Origin: Oscillospiraceae bacterium
GTDB lineage: Bacteria > Bacillota > Clostridia > UBA1381
Length of the DNA: 59,603 bases
Reading direction: 5' to 3'
Assembly: GCA_022509025.1 (NCBI GenBank)
Contig: JAFLUB010000012.1
Location: 1-59,603, forward strand
Shown: piece after piece, positions 7,901-15,697 of the stretch
Layout of the letters: each line of letters starts with the position of its first letter
Position numbering within the stretch: position 1 is the stretch's first letter
Program-made: the position numbers and the translations under genes
The notes under the pieces: generated by a model
What the model saw: the letters and a program-made list of their open reading frames with translations, nothing else
The model's database searches: none
Told to the model about the DNA's origin: nothing

Positions 7901-10900
7901 CAGAAGTAATCCGGGCACAAGCGGAAACAAACTCGGCGCAAACGGCTGGGACAGCGCCGGTCAGGAATACAGAAATAATATGGGCTACAACAAGACAGCC
8001 GAAATTCTGATTGAAGGAACAGGAAAGGTATCCGTATCATTCACAGGCGGTATGGAGGACACGGAAGCTTCAGGCGCTCTGACATCGCCGATAAGCATAA
8101 AGTCACTTGAAGTTACAGGCGCGTGCAACTCGTCAAGAGCCAGAATCGCCGCATATGATAACTTTGACGCAGACCTGATTACATACGGCGGAGACTTCAC
8201 CGAACCCACGCCTGCTCCGACAGCGTCTCCGACTCCGATACCGACAGACGCTCCTGTTCTCCCCGAGGACGGAACTCTTATAAGCCTTGACTTTGAAAAC
8301 GGTCTTACAAGCGGCTCAGCATACGGCAAAGCTTCGGGAACACCGACAATTGTTGATGATACGGAGCGCAGCGGAAAGGTTGTTAAATTTAACAACAGCG
8401 CATCAGAAGTGATTACGCTCACCGATGCTAACGGCAACGGTCTTTTAGCCGGACAGGATGAAGTGACAATTTCCTTCTCAGTTAAGCCGACAGTCGTTCC
8501 TCCGACATCCTGGTGGTTCTTCTCGGCGCGCGATAACAACGCGCAGACATATCAGCAGGAACACTATCTCGGCGCTCTTCTTAATAAAGACGACGGAAAA
8601 TTCAATGTTGAGCGCTATAACGGCGGCGGTTCAAGAGCAGCTGCAAATTCAGGCAATATCACGCTTAACACATGGAATGATGTTGTTATCTCCGTATCGG
8701 AAGAAAAAACCGATTTATACATAAACGGAGAATTGGTAAGCAGCGTTAATTCAAGCTTCAAGCTATCCGATATTCTGGGCTCCAGTCCGGTTGCATATCT
8801 CGGCAGAGCAAACTGGGGCGCAGGCGAATACGCAACAGGATATCTTGATGATTTCGTAATAAAGAAGGGCGCGATTGTATCAGCGCTTGATAAGATTAAT
8901 TTAGGCGATTTGTCAGCAGTGACGGAAAATCTTACATTGCCGACAGACGGCGGTATTACATGGAAATCATCAAATGAAGATATAATATCAACCACCGGCG
9001 TGGTTACAAGACCGGACGAAACAACAACAGTAATCCTTACCGCAACCGTTACCGAAAACGGCAACACGTCATCAAAAACATTCGTAGTTACCGTTTTAGG
9101 TCTCACGGCGGCGGCTGACACATTCACAGCATACGCTGATGGTAATTCGATTATATACACAAGCAACTACGGAGAGAATGAGACTTACGAGCTCAGCGTT
9201 ACCATTACCGGTATTGATGAAAGCAATTCAACCTATGTTAAACATATAGATAATCAGGGCAGCGGAAAATTTGAAGGACTGGAAAAGGGTAAATACATAA
9301 TCGCATATACTATTAAATCCGACCCTGAAAAGACCGTGACAAAGACTGTTGAGATTAAAGACGAGCTTGACACCGGCGCATATCTTATGGTGCATTTTAT
9401 AGGCAAAGAGGCAAATCCTACAGATGAACAGGTATATTTCACCGTTTCAACCGATGCAAGGACATGGACGACACTTAACGATAAGAAGCCTGTGCTTCAA
9501 AGCACGGAAAATCAGAAGGGTATACGCGACCCGTATATAATCCGCGCCAGAGACGGCAAGTATTATATAATCGCGACAGATTTAAGTATCAAAAACGGCG
9601 GTCTTAACTGGACATCATGCCAGAGGGAAGGTTCAAAGAATATCGTAATCTGGAAGAGCGATGACCTTGTGAACTGGACCGGACCGACATATAAAGAGGT
9701 AGGCGTTTCAAACGCAGGCTGCGTATGGGCGCCTGAGGCGATATACGATGTGGAAAAAGATCAGTATATGGTATTCTGGGCGTCAAAGATAAGCGATGAC
9801 GATTATGCAAAGCAGCGTATTTACAGCTGCTATACAAGCGATTTTGAATCATTTACACCGGCAGAAGAGTATATCGAAGAGGACCACAGCGTAATCGACA
9901 CAACAATCGTTGAGGATAAGGGCGTGTTCTACCGCTTCAATAAGTGGGAAGGTCAGAATTTCGTATATATGGAAAAAGCTTTATCCCTCAACGGCAACTG
10001 GGAAGAGGTTACGGCATATAATCACAAGGAGACCGGCTTTGAGGGTCCGACAATCTTTAAGAAGAATAAGTCTGACACATGGTGTTTAATGCTTGATAAT
10101 TATAATGCCGGCGGATACAAGCCGTTTGAGACAGCTGACCTGTCATCAGGCGTGTTCACGAGTCCGGGCGCGGTCACATTTGATAATCTTACCTACCGCC
10201 ACGGTACGGTATTACCTATCACGACAGAGGAATATAACGCGCTTATGGAAGAATACGGCAAGAACATCCCTGTTTCGACACCGAAACCGACGCTTGACCC
10301 GGATGCGACAGAAATCACCGCTGAAATGACGAACGCGGGTAACAGCGGCATTAACAGCGGAAATGGTATTCTTATCGCTACAGGTGACGAGAGCAAAGAA
10401 AATACAGGCTCAACTCAGTATCGCGCGCCGTTTGTACTGAACGAGACAAGCGATTATAACACTGTTCTCGGCAGCGCGAGAATAGGCGCTATGGAGTTTT
10501 CGGTAAATCCTGATATTGACCCTGAGAAGATTGACAGCGCAGTGCTGAATATACACGTGAACTCTGTAAACGGAAATCTTAAGGAGAAGAACGGCACAGT
10601 TCACTGGACGCTTTTAGCGGCATATGAGACTAATAATCCGACGCTTGAATACAAAACGCATGAGGAGGATGCGACCCTGGCCATGGATCAAAATCAGTAT
10701 CTTGCAGTAGACAACGATTATTCAAGAGAAAAGACATTCTGGACAAATGAGCAGTGCTCGGAAAATAATTTGGGCTGGAAGACAATGGACGTGACAAGAG
10801 CCGTTAAGAATGCGCTTGAAAAGCATACCGGCGACGGCGATGTCAAGGTTGTTCTGAGACTTCAGGTACCATCCGGCGGACTGAACGTTTCAACTACCGG

Positions 10901-10937
10901 AGACAACGCGCCGACTATAACAATAACAACTAAATAA
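4998..10937 (+). CDS. Secreted two-enzyme glycoside hydrolase, GH30 plus GH43
   Basis: This is a 1979-residue exported protein; the start MKHKK has GAGAGGAG 9 bases upstream. Order: signal peptide (1-33); GH30 barrel resembling endo-beta-1,6-galactanases (35-530, FEGWGTSMGWW; acid/base E241 in PMNEPE, nucleophile E345 in WMSEVDG); Ig-like BIG domain (540-610); F5/8C-type binding domain (614-746); an unnamed VWDEMKP module (755-830); a beta-sandwich (840-1065); a TP-rich linker; LamG-like domain (1090-1292); BIG domain; GH43 five-blade propeller (1457-1755; D1511, D1634, E1682 in EGPTI); and a C-terminal beta domain. GH30 would cut galactan and GH43 would remove arabinose or a related sugar. 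Exact substrates are inferred. Convergent with the GH51 gene. Confidence 0.92.
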   Translation: MKHKKITSAVMALAVTVSASALTLPVSPTAYAAGATVVRLDPSKASPFNDGKFEGWGTSMGWWGNRIGYSEDLAQQAAEDLYSEEGLGLDIIRYNVGGGDNPTHDHITRSDSKLPCFAVPEYEGGEYEANGKNTDVTNFKKDTNGDVEYTWNWDADYNQMNVLKKVKAVTDKEGSALHIEGYTNSPPWFMTKSQCSSGGDDTAENLDPSNYDVFADFLAKVAKHMKEDEGLPFDSYSPMNEPEPKSNYWRALSAKQEGNLVAPGANQSGLLKATKDAFVNAGLSDILVAGLDETDLGYTISSFNALTADGKASLDRLDTHTYGGSNRAGVKQIAISSGKNLWMSEVDGSWDGFGLADRIITDLNGMQASAWVMWDIIDSHRDKDFASEAGNSLNVTGKMWGVGMANHDTQKVEWANKYYAYGQFTKYINPGDTLIASSGTTLAAYNRKTGDIKIVVNNGGSSDVKYDLDLSAFRTVGSTVKEIRSNNKTGNAAEHWKEIEGEATLENKILSTTAKAGTVTTYIVSGPEKFVDEYAIITGGGNEISIGTSAVLTLNTNIEGNVTWKISDDTLADITAAEGGKTATVTAKASGAVTVSATVDGYTISKLFAIPSYKLSGTPSWGNASNAPSDADDYRKAADGDLSTAFDGTQNGWVMYDYGSRYKISEIKLAARSGSDYYTRTKGAKIQGSNDAITWTDLYTLKDSIPADEYTTISASQLGSVISYRYYRYINTTTMTNIAEFLISGEYSTGDEKFEQVIDTYSADENGLSYSYALPEEYEDNTAYFAVYDKDNRLSYVSMDKSSDEVEGDFSDSTHKLFVWDEMKPVATFTHTEVPDVNAEPVVTDIDAFTDNFEGAENIFGGVPGGLEDGKIVYASGLERFGNVFIPANTTAEATLDEAIELQNNQLFRINFNMFAGWESSGKDNTFALKDADGNEIVAIYLTGGGYTLQEIRIGGKNVLSGTKVAQSRSNPGTSGNKLGANGWDSAGQEYRNNMGYNKTAEILIEGTGKVSVSFTGGMEDTEASGALTSPISIKSLEVTGACNSSRARIAAYDNFDADLITYGGDFTEPTPAPTASPTPIPTDAPVLPEDGTLISLDFENGLTSGSAYGKASGTPTIVDDTERSGKVVKFNNSASEVITLTDANGNGLLAGQDEVTISFSVKPTVVPPTSWWFFSARDNNAQTYQQEHYLGALLNKDDGKFNVERYNGGGSRAAANSGNITLNTWNDVVISVSEEKTDLYINGELVSSVNSSFKLSDILGSSPVAYLGRANWGAGEYATGYLDDFVIKKGAIVSALDKINLGDLSAVTENLTLPTDGGITWKSSNEDIISTTGVVTRPDETTTVILTATVTENGNTSSKTFVVTVLGLTAAADTFTAYADGNSIIYTSNYGENETYELSVTITGIDESNSTYVKHIDNQGSGKFEGLEKGKYIIAYTIKSDPEKTVTKTVEIKDELDTGAYLMVHFIGKEANPTDEQVYFTVSTDARTWTTLNDKKPVLQSTENQKGIRDPYIIRARDGKYYIIATDLSIKNGGLNWTSCQREGSKNIVIWKSDDLVNWTGPTYKEVGVSNAGCVWAPEAIYDVEKDQYMVFWASKISDDDYAKQRIYSCYTSDFESFTPAEEYIEEDHSVIDTTIVEDKGVFYRFNKWEGQNFVYMEKALSLNGNWEEVTAYNHKETGFEGPTIFKKNKSDTWCLMLDNYNAGGYKPFETADLSSGVFTSPGAVTFDNLTYRHGTVLPITTEEYNALMEEYGKNIPVSTPKPTLDPDATEITAEMTNAGNSGINSGNGILIATGDESKENTGSTQYRAPFVLNETSDYNTVLGSARIGAMEFSVNPDIDPEKIDSAVLNIHVNSVNGNLKEKNGTVHWTLLAAYETNNPTLEYKTHEEDATLAMDQNQYLAVDNDYSREKTFWTNEQCSENNLGWKTMDVTRAVKNALEKHTGDGDVKVVLRLQVPSGGLNVSTTGDNAPTITITTK

Positions 10938-10946
10938 ACAACATTT

Positions 10947-10986
10947 AAAAATGCATTTGCGGATTCAATCCGCAAATGCATTTTTT
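10947..10986. terminator. Bidirectional terminator between GH30-GH43 and GH51 genes
   Basis: A near-perfect 17-bp stem (AATGCATTTGCGGAT paired with ATCCGCAAATGCATT, TCA loop) is flanked by A runs on the left and T runs on the right. It can terminate both convergent genes. Confidence 0.9.
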
Positions 10987-11002
10987 ATGTAGACGATAAA
11001 TT

Positions 11003-14000
11003 TTATTTTTTCTCATATTTCCTGCTCAACGGTTTCATATCTGAAACACTATCCCAGACATACGCGTATATTTTCTTTGCGCCGTCTGAGCTGAGCTTCA
11101 AATCAAATGTTTCAGATTCAGCAATCAGCGTAACCGTTTCAAATGCCGCGCTTATAAGCGCTCCGTTATCGTCATACGCCGCAACGATTACGGTTACTTC
11201 ACCGTCAGTCTTGCCTGTGACCGTTACCTTAGCGTTTCCTTCTTCCACAGAAACATTACTGATTGCATAGTCCCATGCTTCAGGTGAGTCTGTCGGAGTT
11301 GGTGTTTCACCCGGCTCAGGTGTGTCTGTCGGTATCGGTGATTCCTCAGGCGGGTTTTCGCTATTCTTGGCGCTGTATACCTTCATATTTCCGTAACGTG
11401 TATTTCCGTACCAATTAGTATTTACTTCAGCAATAGCCTGTATACCGCCGAAGCCGTTAACGCTTCCGCTGTAATAACGCGTGCTGATAGTTTCGAAGCT
11501 TGAACCGCCGTCATTACTGTATGCGCAAGTTACTGCATACGCGTCGGTACCGTTATATTTCGCGCCGTTATCAACTATAATTCTCATGACGGTGGAGCCG
11601 TTTGTATATGTACATTTGTTCGTTCCCACTTCGGCAAGAAGATTTGATAACTCGCCGCCGTTCTTTGATCTCAATGTTCCGTCCGCGTCAAAGCTTCTTT
11701 CGCCGTCACCCGGGAAGAACCCGTCATCATGTCGCGCATACGCGTAACCGAAGAACGGTTTTTTGTTATTGTCAAGCATAACAGTATCATGACAGAGCGA
11801 AGCCTTGTTTTCATTACTTGCGCTCATAACAAAGTCAATCGCGAACCAGTCAGCGTCCGCCGCGTAGCCCGGAGTGTACAGTGCCGCAGATTTAGCGGAG
11901 GTTGTAGGTCCGTAGAACTGGAAATAATTTATTCCGCCTGTATCGATGTTTACAAAGTTGGCATTCATCTGGGTCATGGCAACAGTCTTGTCTACCTTAT
12001 CCCATGTGCTTGACCAGCCCGGAAGAATACCGCTCGGGTCATTTTTGATATCATAGTCATCATGTGTTCCGCTTATTTTTGACGCGTCAAACACAGTCTC
12101 ATATGTATCGGGAAGGATAATTCCGTTCGCGTGGTTTATGTCCACATTGTACTCATTATACTTTGTTTCCGAGCTTCTGTTTATAAGCGTATTGTAAATA
12201 TCCTCTGTTATTCCGGCTGTGCTTGCTGCTACAGCTCCTTCCATACCGTCCGCAACAGCATACGCGCGGATAGATTTTTCAGGCTCTGAAAAGCTTTCAA
12301 AATCCGTTGTGGTAACACAGAGTCTTATTCCCTTTTCGTCCGTCCATGAAATTGTATATGTTCCGTCTGCCGCGTCACAGGCAATATCATTAAGCCGTTT
12401 TGTGTCGATACAACGGAAGCCCTCGTTTGTGAATTCAACAAAATCCTTTGTGGTGTACAGCGCGAAGCATCCGTCACGGATATCATTATCCGCGTCCTGT
12501 GCAGGCTCGGTACGGATTGCGATAATACCGTAGGTATCACCGTCCATCTTAAATACTGACGGAGAACCCAATGCCTTTGCTTTTCCGTTTTCTATCTCCG
12601 CATATACAGCGCCAAGACCGTGATTTACGTCCATGAAGGTTTTGCCGCTGTCATTGCTCACCGCTATATGAATACTGCCGCCCGACGCGTTTGTGCCGGT
12701 GGTATACGTCATAACCTGATATTTATCTGTCACAGGCGCGGGAGACGTTAAAGTCTGCGGCGTATCGGTTGCCGGAGCCTTTTTCTCTTCCTTTGTCGCA
12801 ATTCTGAGAACCGTGAAGGAGCTTGCCGGAACGGTGTAGTCATAATTATTTTTGAAGTCGGTGATAACCGAGGTTTTCGGTGATACCTTTTCAGGGTTCC
12901 TGATAGTATTCCACGCTTCAATATCCGCTTCAATACGCTGAACCTCCGCCGTGCCGTTTAACGTAAATCCCTCAAGCTCAATCGGAAGTGTTTTTTCCGT
13001 GTTATTCGAGTTTGCTATCTTTATTATTATATCTCCGCTTTCCACGTCATATGACGCGTTGGAATACACTCCTGTTTCCGTTCCGTAGGCAGCAAGCGTA
13101 GAATCAAGCGTATAATCTCCCATATTGTTTGAATACAGCTTCTGCACATAATATGTAGGCGAGCCGTAGCTGTTAGCATCGTCAAACCATATCATATCCG
13201 GCGACCACTGCGTGTAATTTATTCTTGCAAACAGCGGCGCGTATGAAGCCATATACACAACGTCCGCATTTCTTTCAACCATAGTGAGATACGCCGCCTC
13301 GGAAAGCGCAGCCTCCCATGTGTTCGCAGCGGGGTCGTTTGACCAGTTGCGCCGTCTTGACGCGTATTCACCCGCAAACACCTTCACATCACGCGGATAT
13401 GAGTCATAGAAATTTATATTACTGTAGAACCAGTCCGGAGTTCTGTAATAATGCTCGTCTACCACATATGCAAACACCGGATCGTCAGCTGTTCTTTCAG
13501 CCGTCTTTTCACGGAGCCATGACCATGCCGGATAATAATGGTCGTCCTGAACGCCCGGTCCCGAGGTTGCAACAAGCTTCATATCGGGATACTTTGCATG
13601 AATCGCGCTTTCAAAACGCTCGTAGCGTTTAAACCAGTCATTGTTGTCCTCCCACTGCTCGTTACCGATACCGATAATTTCAAGCTTGAACGTGTCAGGG
13701 TGTCCCATTTCAATACGTTTTTTCACCCATTCGTTATTCTCGTCCGTACCGTTTGCAAACTCGATCAAATCCAGCGCGTCCTGTATGTACTGCTCAAATG
13801 CCGCGCTGTCAATCGCCACCGTTTCCTTCGACTGGTACTGACACGCCATGCCGACATTCACAACCGGAACAGCCTTACATCCGAGATATTCACAAAGCAG
13901 GAAGTATTCATAAAAGCCTAAACCGTATGTCTGATTATAATGCTTATAACCGCCGTCCGGTCCGTCATTCGTATGTGCCATCCAGCGGTTCCAGTTCTGT

Positions 14001-15523
14001 TTTCTGTGCGCCGTGTCGCCTAAGGTATCCTTCCAGTTGTAGCGGTTTGCGAGATTATAACCCTCAATTATGCATCCGCCGGGGAAACGCAAAAAGCCGG
14101 GATTTATATCCTTTAATTTCTCAGCCAAATCCTTACGGAATATATCACATACAGCGTCAGATGGGAAGCATGAAATCATATCGAGCGATACCGTTCCCGC
14201 ACCGTCAAGCTCTACCACGAAATCAGCGCCTCGCGCTGTCTTATCGGCTGTCATAACCACATCGTATTTTTTCCACTCATTCGTTACGCTGTCCGCAACC
14301 TTTGCGTTTGCAACTTTTTCGCCGTCCTTATACACGCTTACAGATATACCGCCTTTGTAGCTGTCGCTCTTTGCGTAAAGTGAAACGTTGTAGGTTTTAC
14401 CCTTTTCCATAAGCACGCCGTCATAAGCGTTATTCTTCAATCCGTTCTGTGTTGCTGAAGCCGTAAACACGGCATAATTCGGGTTATTCTGCGTATCAAT
14501 ACCGCCGCTTGATGAGGTGGTAAAGCTTGCGCCGCTTCCCGACGACGGGTACACGCTCCATGAATATTTACTGTCATAGGGTACGTCTGCTTTTATTCCC
14601 GAAACGCTCTTGAGTACACGCGTTTCAAACGAACGGTTCTCTATCATCTCTGCATACAGACCGCCGTCCGCCGCGTAGTTTATATCCTCAAAGAACAGAC
14701 CAATCATTCCGTCCTGAATATCAACGCCCTTTTGCGATGTGATTTTATAGCTCTTGCCCATGTCCTCGTCATCGTTATAATTGTCCTCAGGGTCGTTGAT
14801 TTTTGGAAGCGCTTTAAGCTCATTTGCTGAGAGAGCCTTAGTGTAAATTGCCACATTATCATAATAGCACTTTGCATATACGTCCGCTGCCCATGCGCTG
14901 AAGCTAAGCCTGCCGACTGACGCGTTTATCTGGCTCATAGTATAGCCCGAAAGTGAACCCGCGCTTACGCCGTCTACATATATTGTGCTTGTTCCGTTAT
15001 TCAGAACAAAATCAACGTGTGTCCATTTATTCTGAACACCTTTTCCGGTGAGCGGTGTCTTTTTTTCGGAAGTAGTCATAGCTGACAGAAGAATATCCGT
15101 CGCCATTTTATATCCGTAATAGTTCTTTCCCGTGCCGTTCGATGAGCCGTCACCAACGTAGAAATTGAAGTAATTTCCCGTTGTGAGATTTTTCATATCC
15201 ATTGAAACGGTAAAACTTTCGAGTATTTTACCGCTTGCGTCTGTCGGCAACGGAAATTCCATATATGAGCCGTTCAGTCCGCTTGTGTACAAAACCTTAC
15301 TCTGTCTTTCCGTATCAGCTTCATACTTTACCGAACCGACAAGGCGCGCGTCGTGACCGTTACCGCTCCTGTCAGCCGCGGTCGTTCTGTTAAGTCCCGT
15401 CATCTTTTCATTAAAGGTGTACAAAGCGTATAGATTATCATTTTCTTCCGCCTGTACAATGAAAGACGTCATCATACCGCATATAAGAGCTAAAGCGGTA
15501 AGTAAAGAAATACACTTTTTCAT
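11003..15523 (-). CDS. Secreted GH51 alpha-L-arabinofuranosidase, multimodular
   Basis: This is a 1506-residue exported protein. After a signal peptide come a LamG-like domain (20-245) and the GH51 catalytic unit with an inserted CBM4/9-like segment (260-905). Acid/base E622 lies in GIGNEQW and nucleophile E719 in VFAGEYA, and the block FLRFPGGC is typical. Then follow a propeller-like segment lacking clear GH43 catalytic residues (930-1150), an unnamed ~230-residue sandwich with DGFFPGDGE (1145-1385), a TP linker and an unnamed C-terminal module (AYVWDSVSDMKP). The enzyme would release terminal arabinofuranose from arabinan or arabinogalactan. The start MKKC is the third in-frame start; the two upstream starts (15550, 15535) lie inside a folded leader. 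Last gene of the minus-strand set, with its own regulatory leader. Confidence 0.92.
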   Translation of the reverse strand: MKKCISLLTALALICGMMTSFIVQAEENDNLYALYTFNEKMTGLNRTTAADRSGNGHDARLVGSVKYEADTERQSKVLYTSGLNGSYMEFPLPTDASGKILESFTVSMDMKNLTTGNYFNFYVGDGSSNGTGKNYYGYKMATDILLSAMTTSEKKTPLTGKGVQNKWTHVDFVLNNGTSTIYVDGVSAGSLSGYTMSQINASVGRLSFSAWAADVYAKCYYDNVAIYTKALSANELKALPKINDPEDNYNDDEDMGKSYKITSQKGVDIQDGMIGLFFEDINYAADGGLYAEMIENRSFETRVLKSVSGIKADVPYDSKYSWSVYPSSGSGASFTTSSSGGIDTQNNPNYAVFTASATQNGLKNNAYDGVLMEKGKTYNVSLYAKSDSYKGGISVSVYKDGEKVANAKVADSVTNEWKKYDVVMTADKTARGADFVVELDGAGTVSLDMISCFPSDAVCDIFRKDLAEKLKDINPGFLRFPGGCIIEGYNLANRYNWKDTLGDTAHRKQNWNRWMAHTNDGPDGGYKHYNQTYGLGFYEYFLLCEYLGCKAVPVVNVGMACQYQSKETVAIDSAAFEQYIQDALDLIEFANGTDENNEWVKKRIEMGHPDTFKLEIIGIGNEQWEDNNDWFKRYERFESAIHAKYPDMKLVATSGPGVQDDHYYPAWSWLREKTAERTADDPVFAYVVDEHYYRTPDWFYSNINFYDSYPRDVKVFAGEYASRRRNWSNDPAANTWEAALSEAAYLTMVERNADVVYMASYAPLFARINYTQWSPDMIWFDDANSYGSPTYYVQKLYSNNMGDYTLDSTLAAYGTETGVYSNASYDVESGDIIIKIANSNNTEKTLPIELEGFTLNGTAEVQRIEADIEAWNTIRNPEKVSPKTSVITDFKNNYDYTVPASSFTVLRIATKEEKKAPATDTPQTLTSPAPVTDKYQVMTYTTGTNASGGSIHIAVSNDSGKTFMDVNHGLGAVYAEIENGKAKALGSPSVFKMDGDTYGIIAIRTEPAQDADNDIRDGCFALYTTKDFVEFTNEGFRCIDTKRLNDIACDAADGTYTISWTDEKGIRLCVTTTDFESFSEPEKSIRAYAVADGMEGAVAASTAGITEDIYNTLINRSSETKYNEYNVDINHANGIILPDTYETVFDASKISGTHDDYDIKNDPSGILPGWSSTWDKVDKTVAMTQMNANFVNIDTGGINYFQFYGPTTSAKSAALYTPGYAADADWFAIDFVMSASNENKASLCHDTVMLDNNKKPFFGYAYARHDDGFFPGDGERSFDADGTLRSKNGGELSNLLAEVGTNKCTYTNGSTVMRIIVDNGAKYNGTDAYAVTCAYSNDGGSSFETISTRYYSGSVNGFGGIQAIAEVNTNWYGNTRYGNMKVYSAKNSENPPEESPIPTDTPEPGETPTPTDSPEAWDYAISNVSVEEGNAKVTVTGKTDGEVTVIVAAYDDNGALISAAFETVTLIAESETFDLKLSSDGAKKIYAYVWDSVSDMKPLSRKYEKK

Positions 15524-15697
15524 AACAATATCCATAGCCTTTCTGCCCACAAAGGTAATAATGGAAAATTTTTAACGCTCATACCGTGGGCAGATAAGGC
15601 GTTAAATGGATATTATGCCCATGTGCGATTTTCGAAGCCTGCGAGAAAATGCTCGCACGGGCAATTAAATCTGATTAACGTGATTTATCACGTTAAT
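15524..15697 (-). promoter_or_regulatory. Structured RNA leader of the GH51 gene, copy 1 of 2
   Basis: This minus-strand leader matches the one at 51599-51757 almost base for base. It holds a hairpin closed by GCCCGTGCG (15662-15654) and CGCAC-AT-GGGC (15627-15617), then AATATCCAT, TTTAACGC and CTGCCCAC. These words reappear as complements downstream: GCGTTAAA, GTGGGCAG (15550-15543) and ATGGATATT (15535-15527). The long stem hides the ribosome site AGAAAGG. Pairing of TTTAACGC with GCGTTAAA instead would place CTGCCCAC in a loop and allow a pseudoknot. A perfect 12-bp hairpin (GATTAACGTGAT arms) at the left end overlaps the stop of the pectate lyase gene. I do not recognise the class. Confidence 0.6.

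Noticed and set aside
11500..15400. Many plus-strand frames opposite the GH51 gene
   Set aside because: Shadows of a long, well-supported gene in other frames; no ribosome sites or family motifs.
15524..15550. GTG and ATG starts upstream of the GH51 MKKC start
   Set aside because: They fall inside the leader stem and have no properly spaced ribosome site; the third start gives a normal signal peptide.
15524..15697. Known riboswitch classes (TPP, SAM, cobalamin, c-di-GMP, glycine, fluoride, ZTP, preQ1)
   Set aside because: None of their conserved boxes could be found in the leader by eye.
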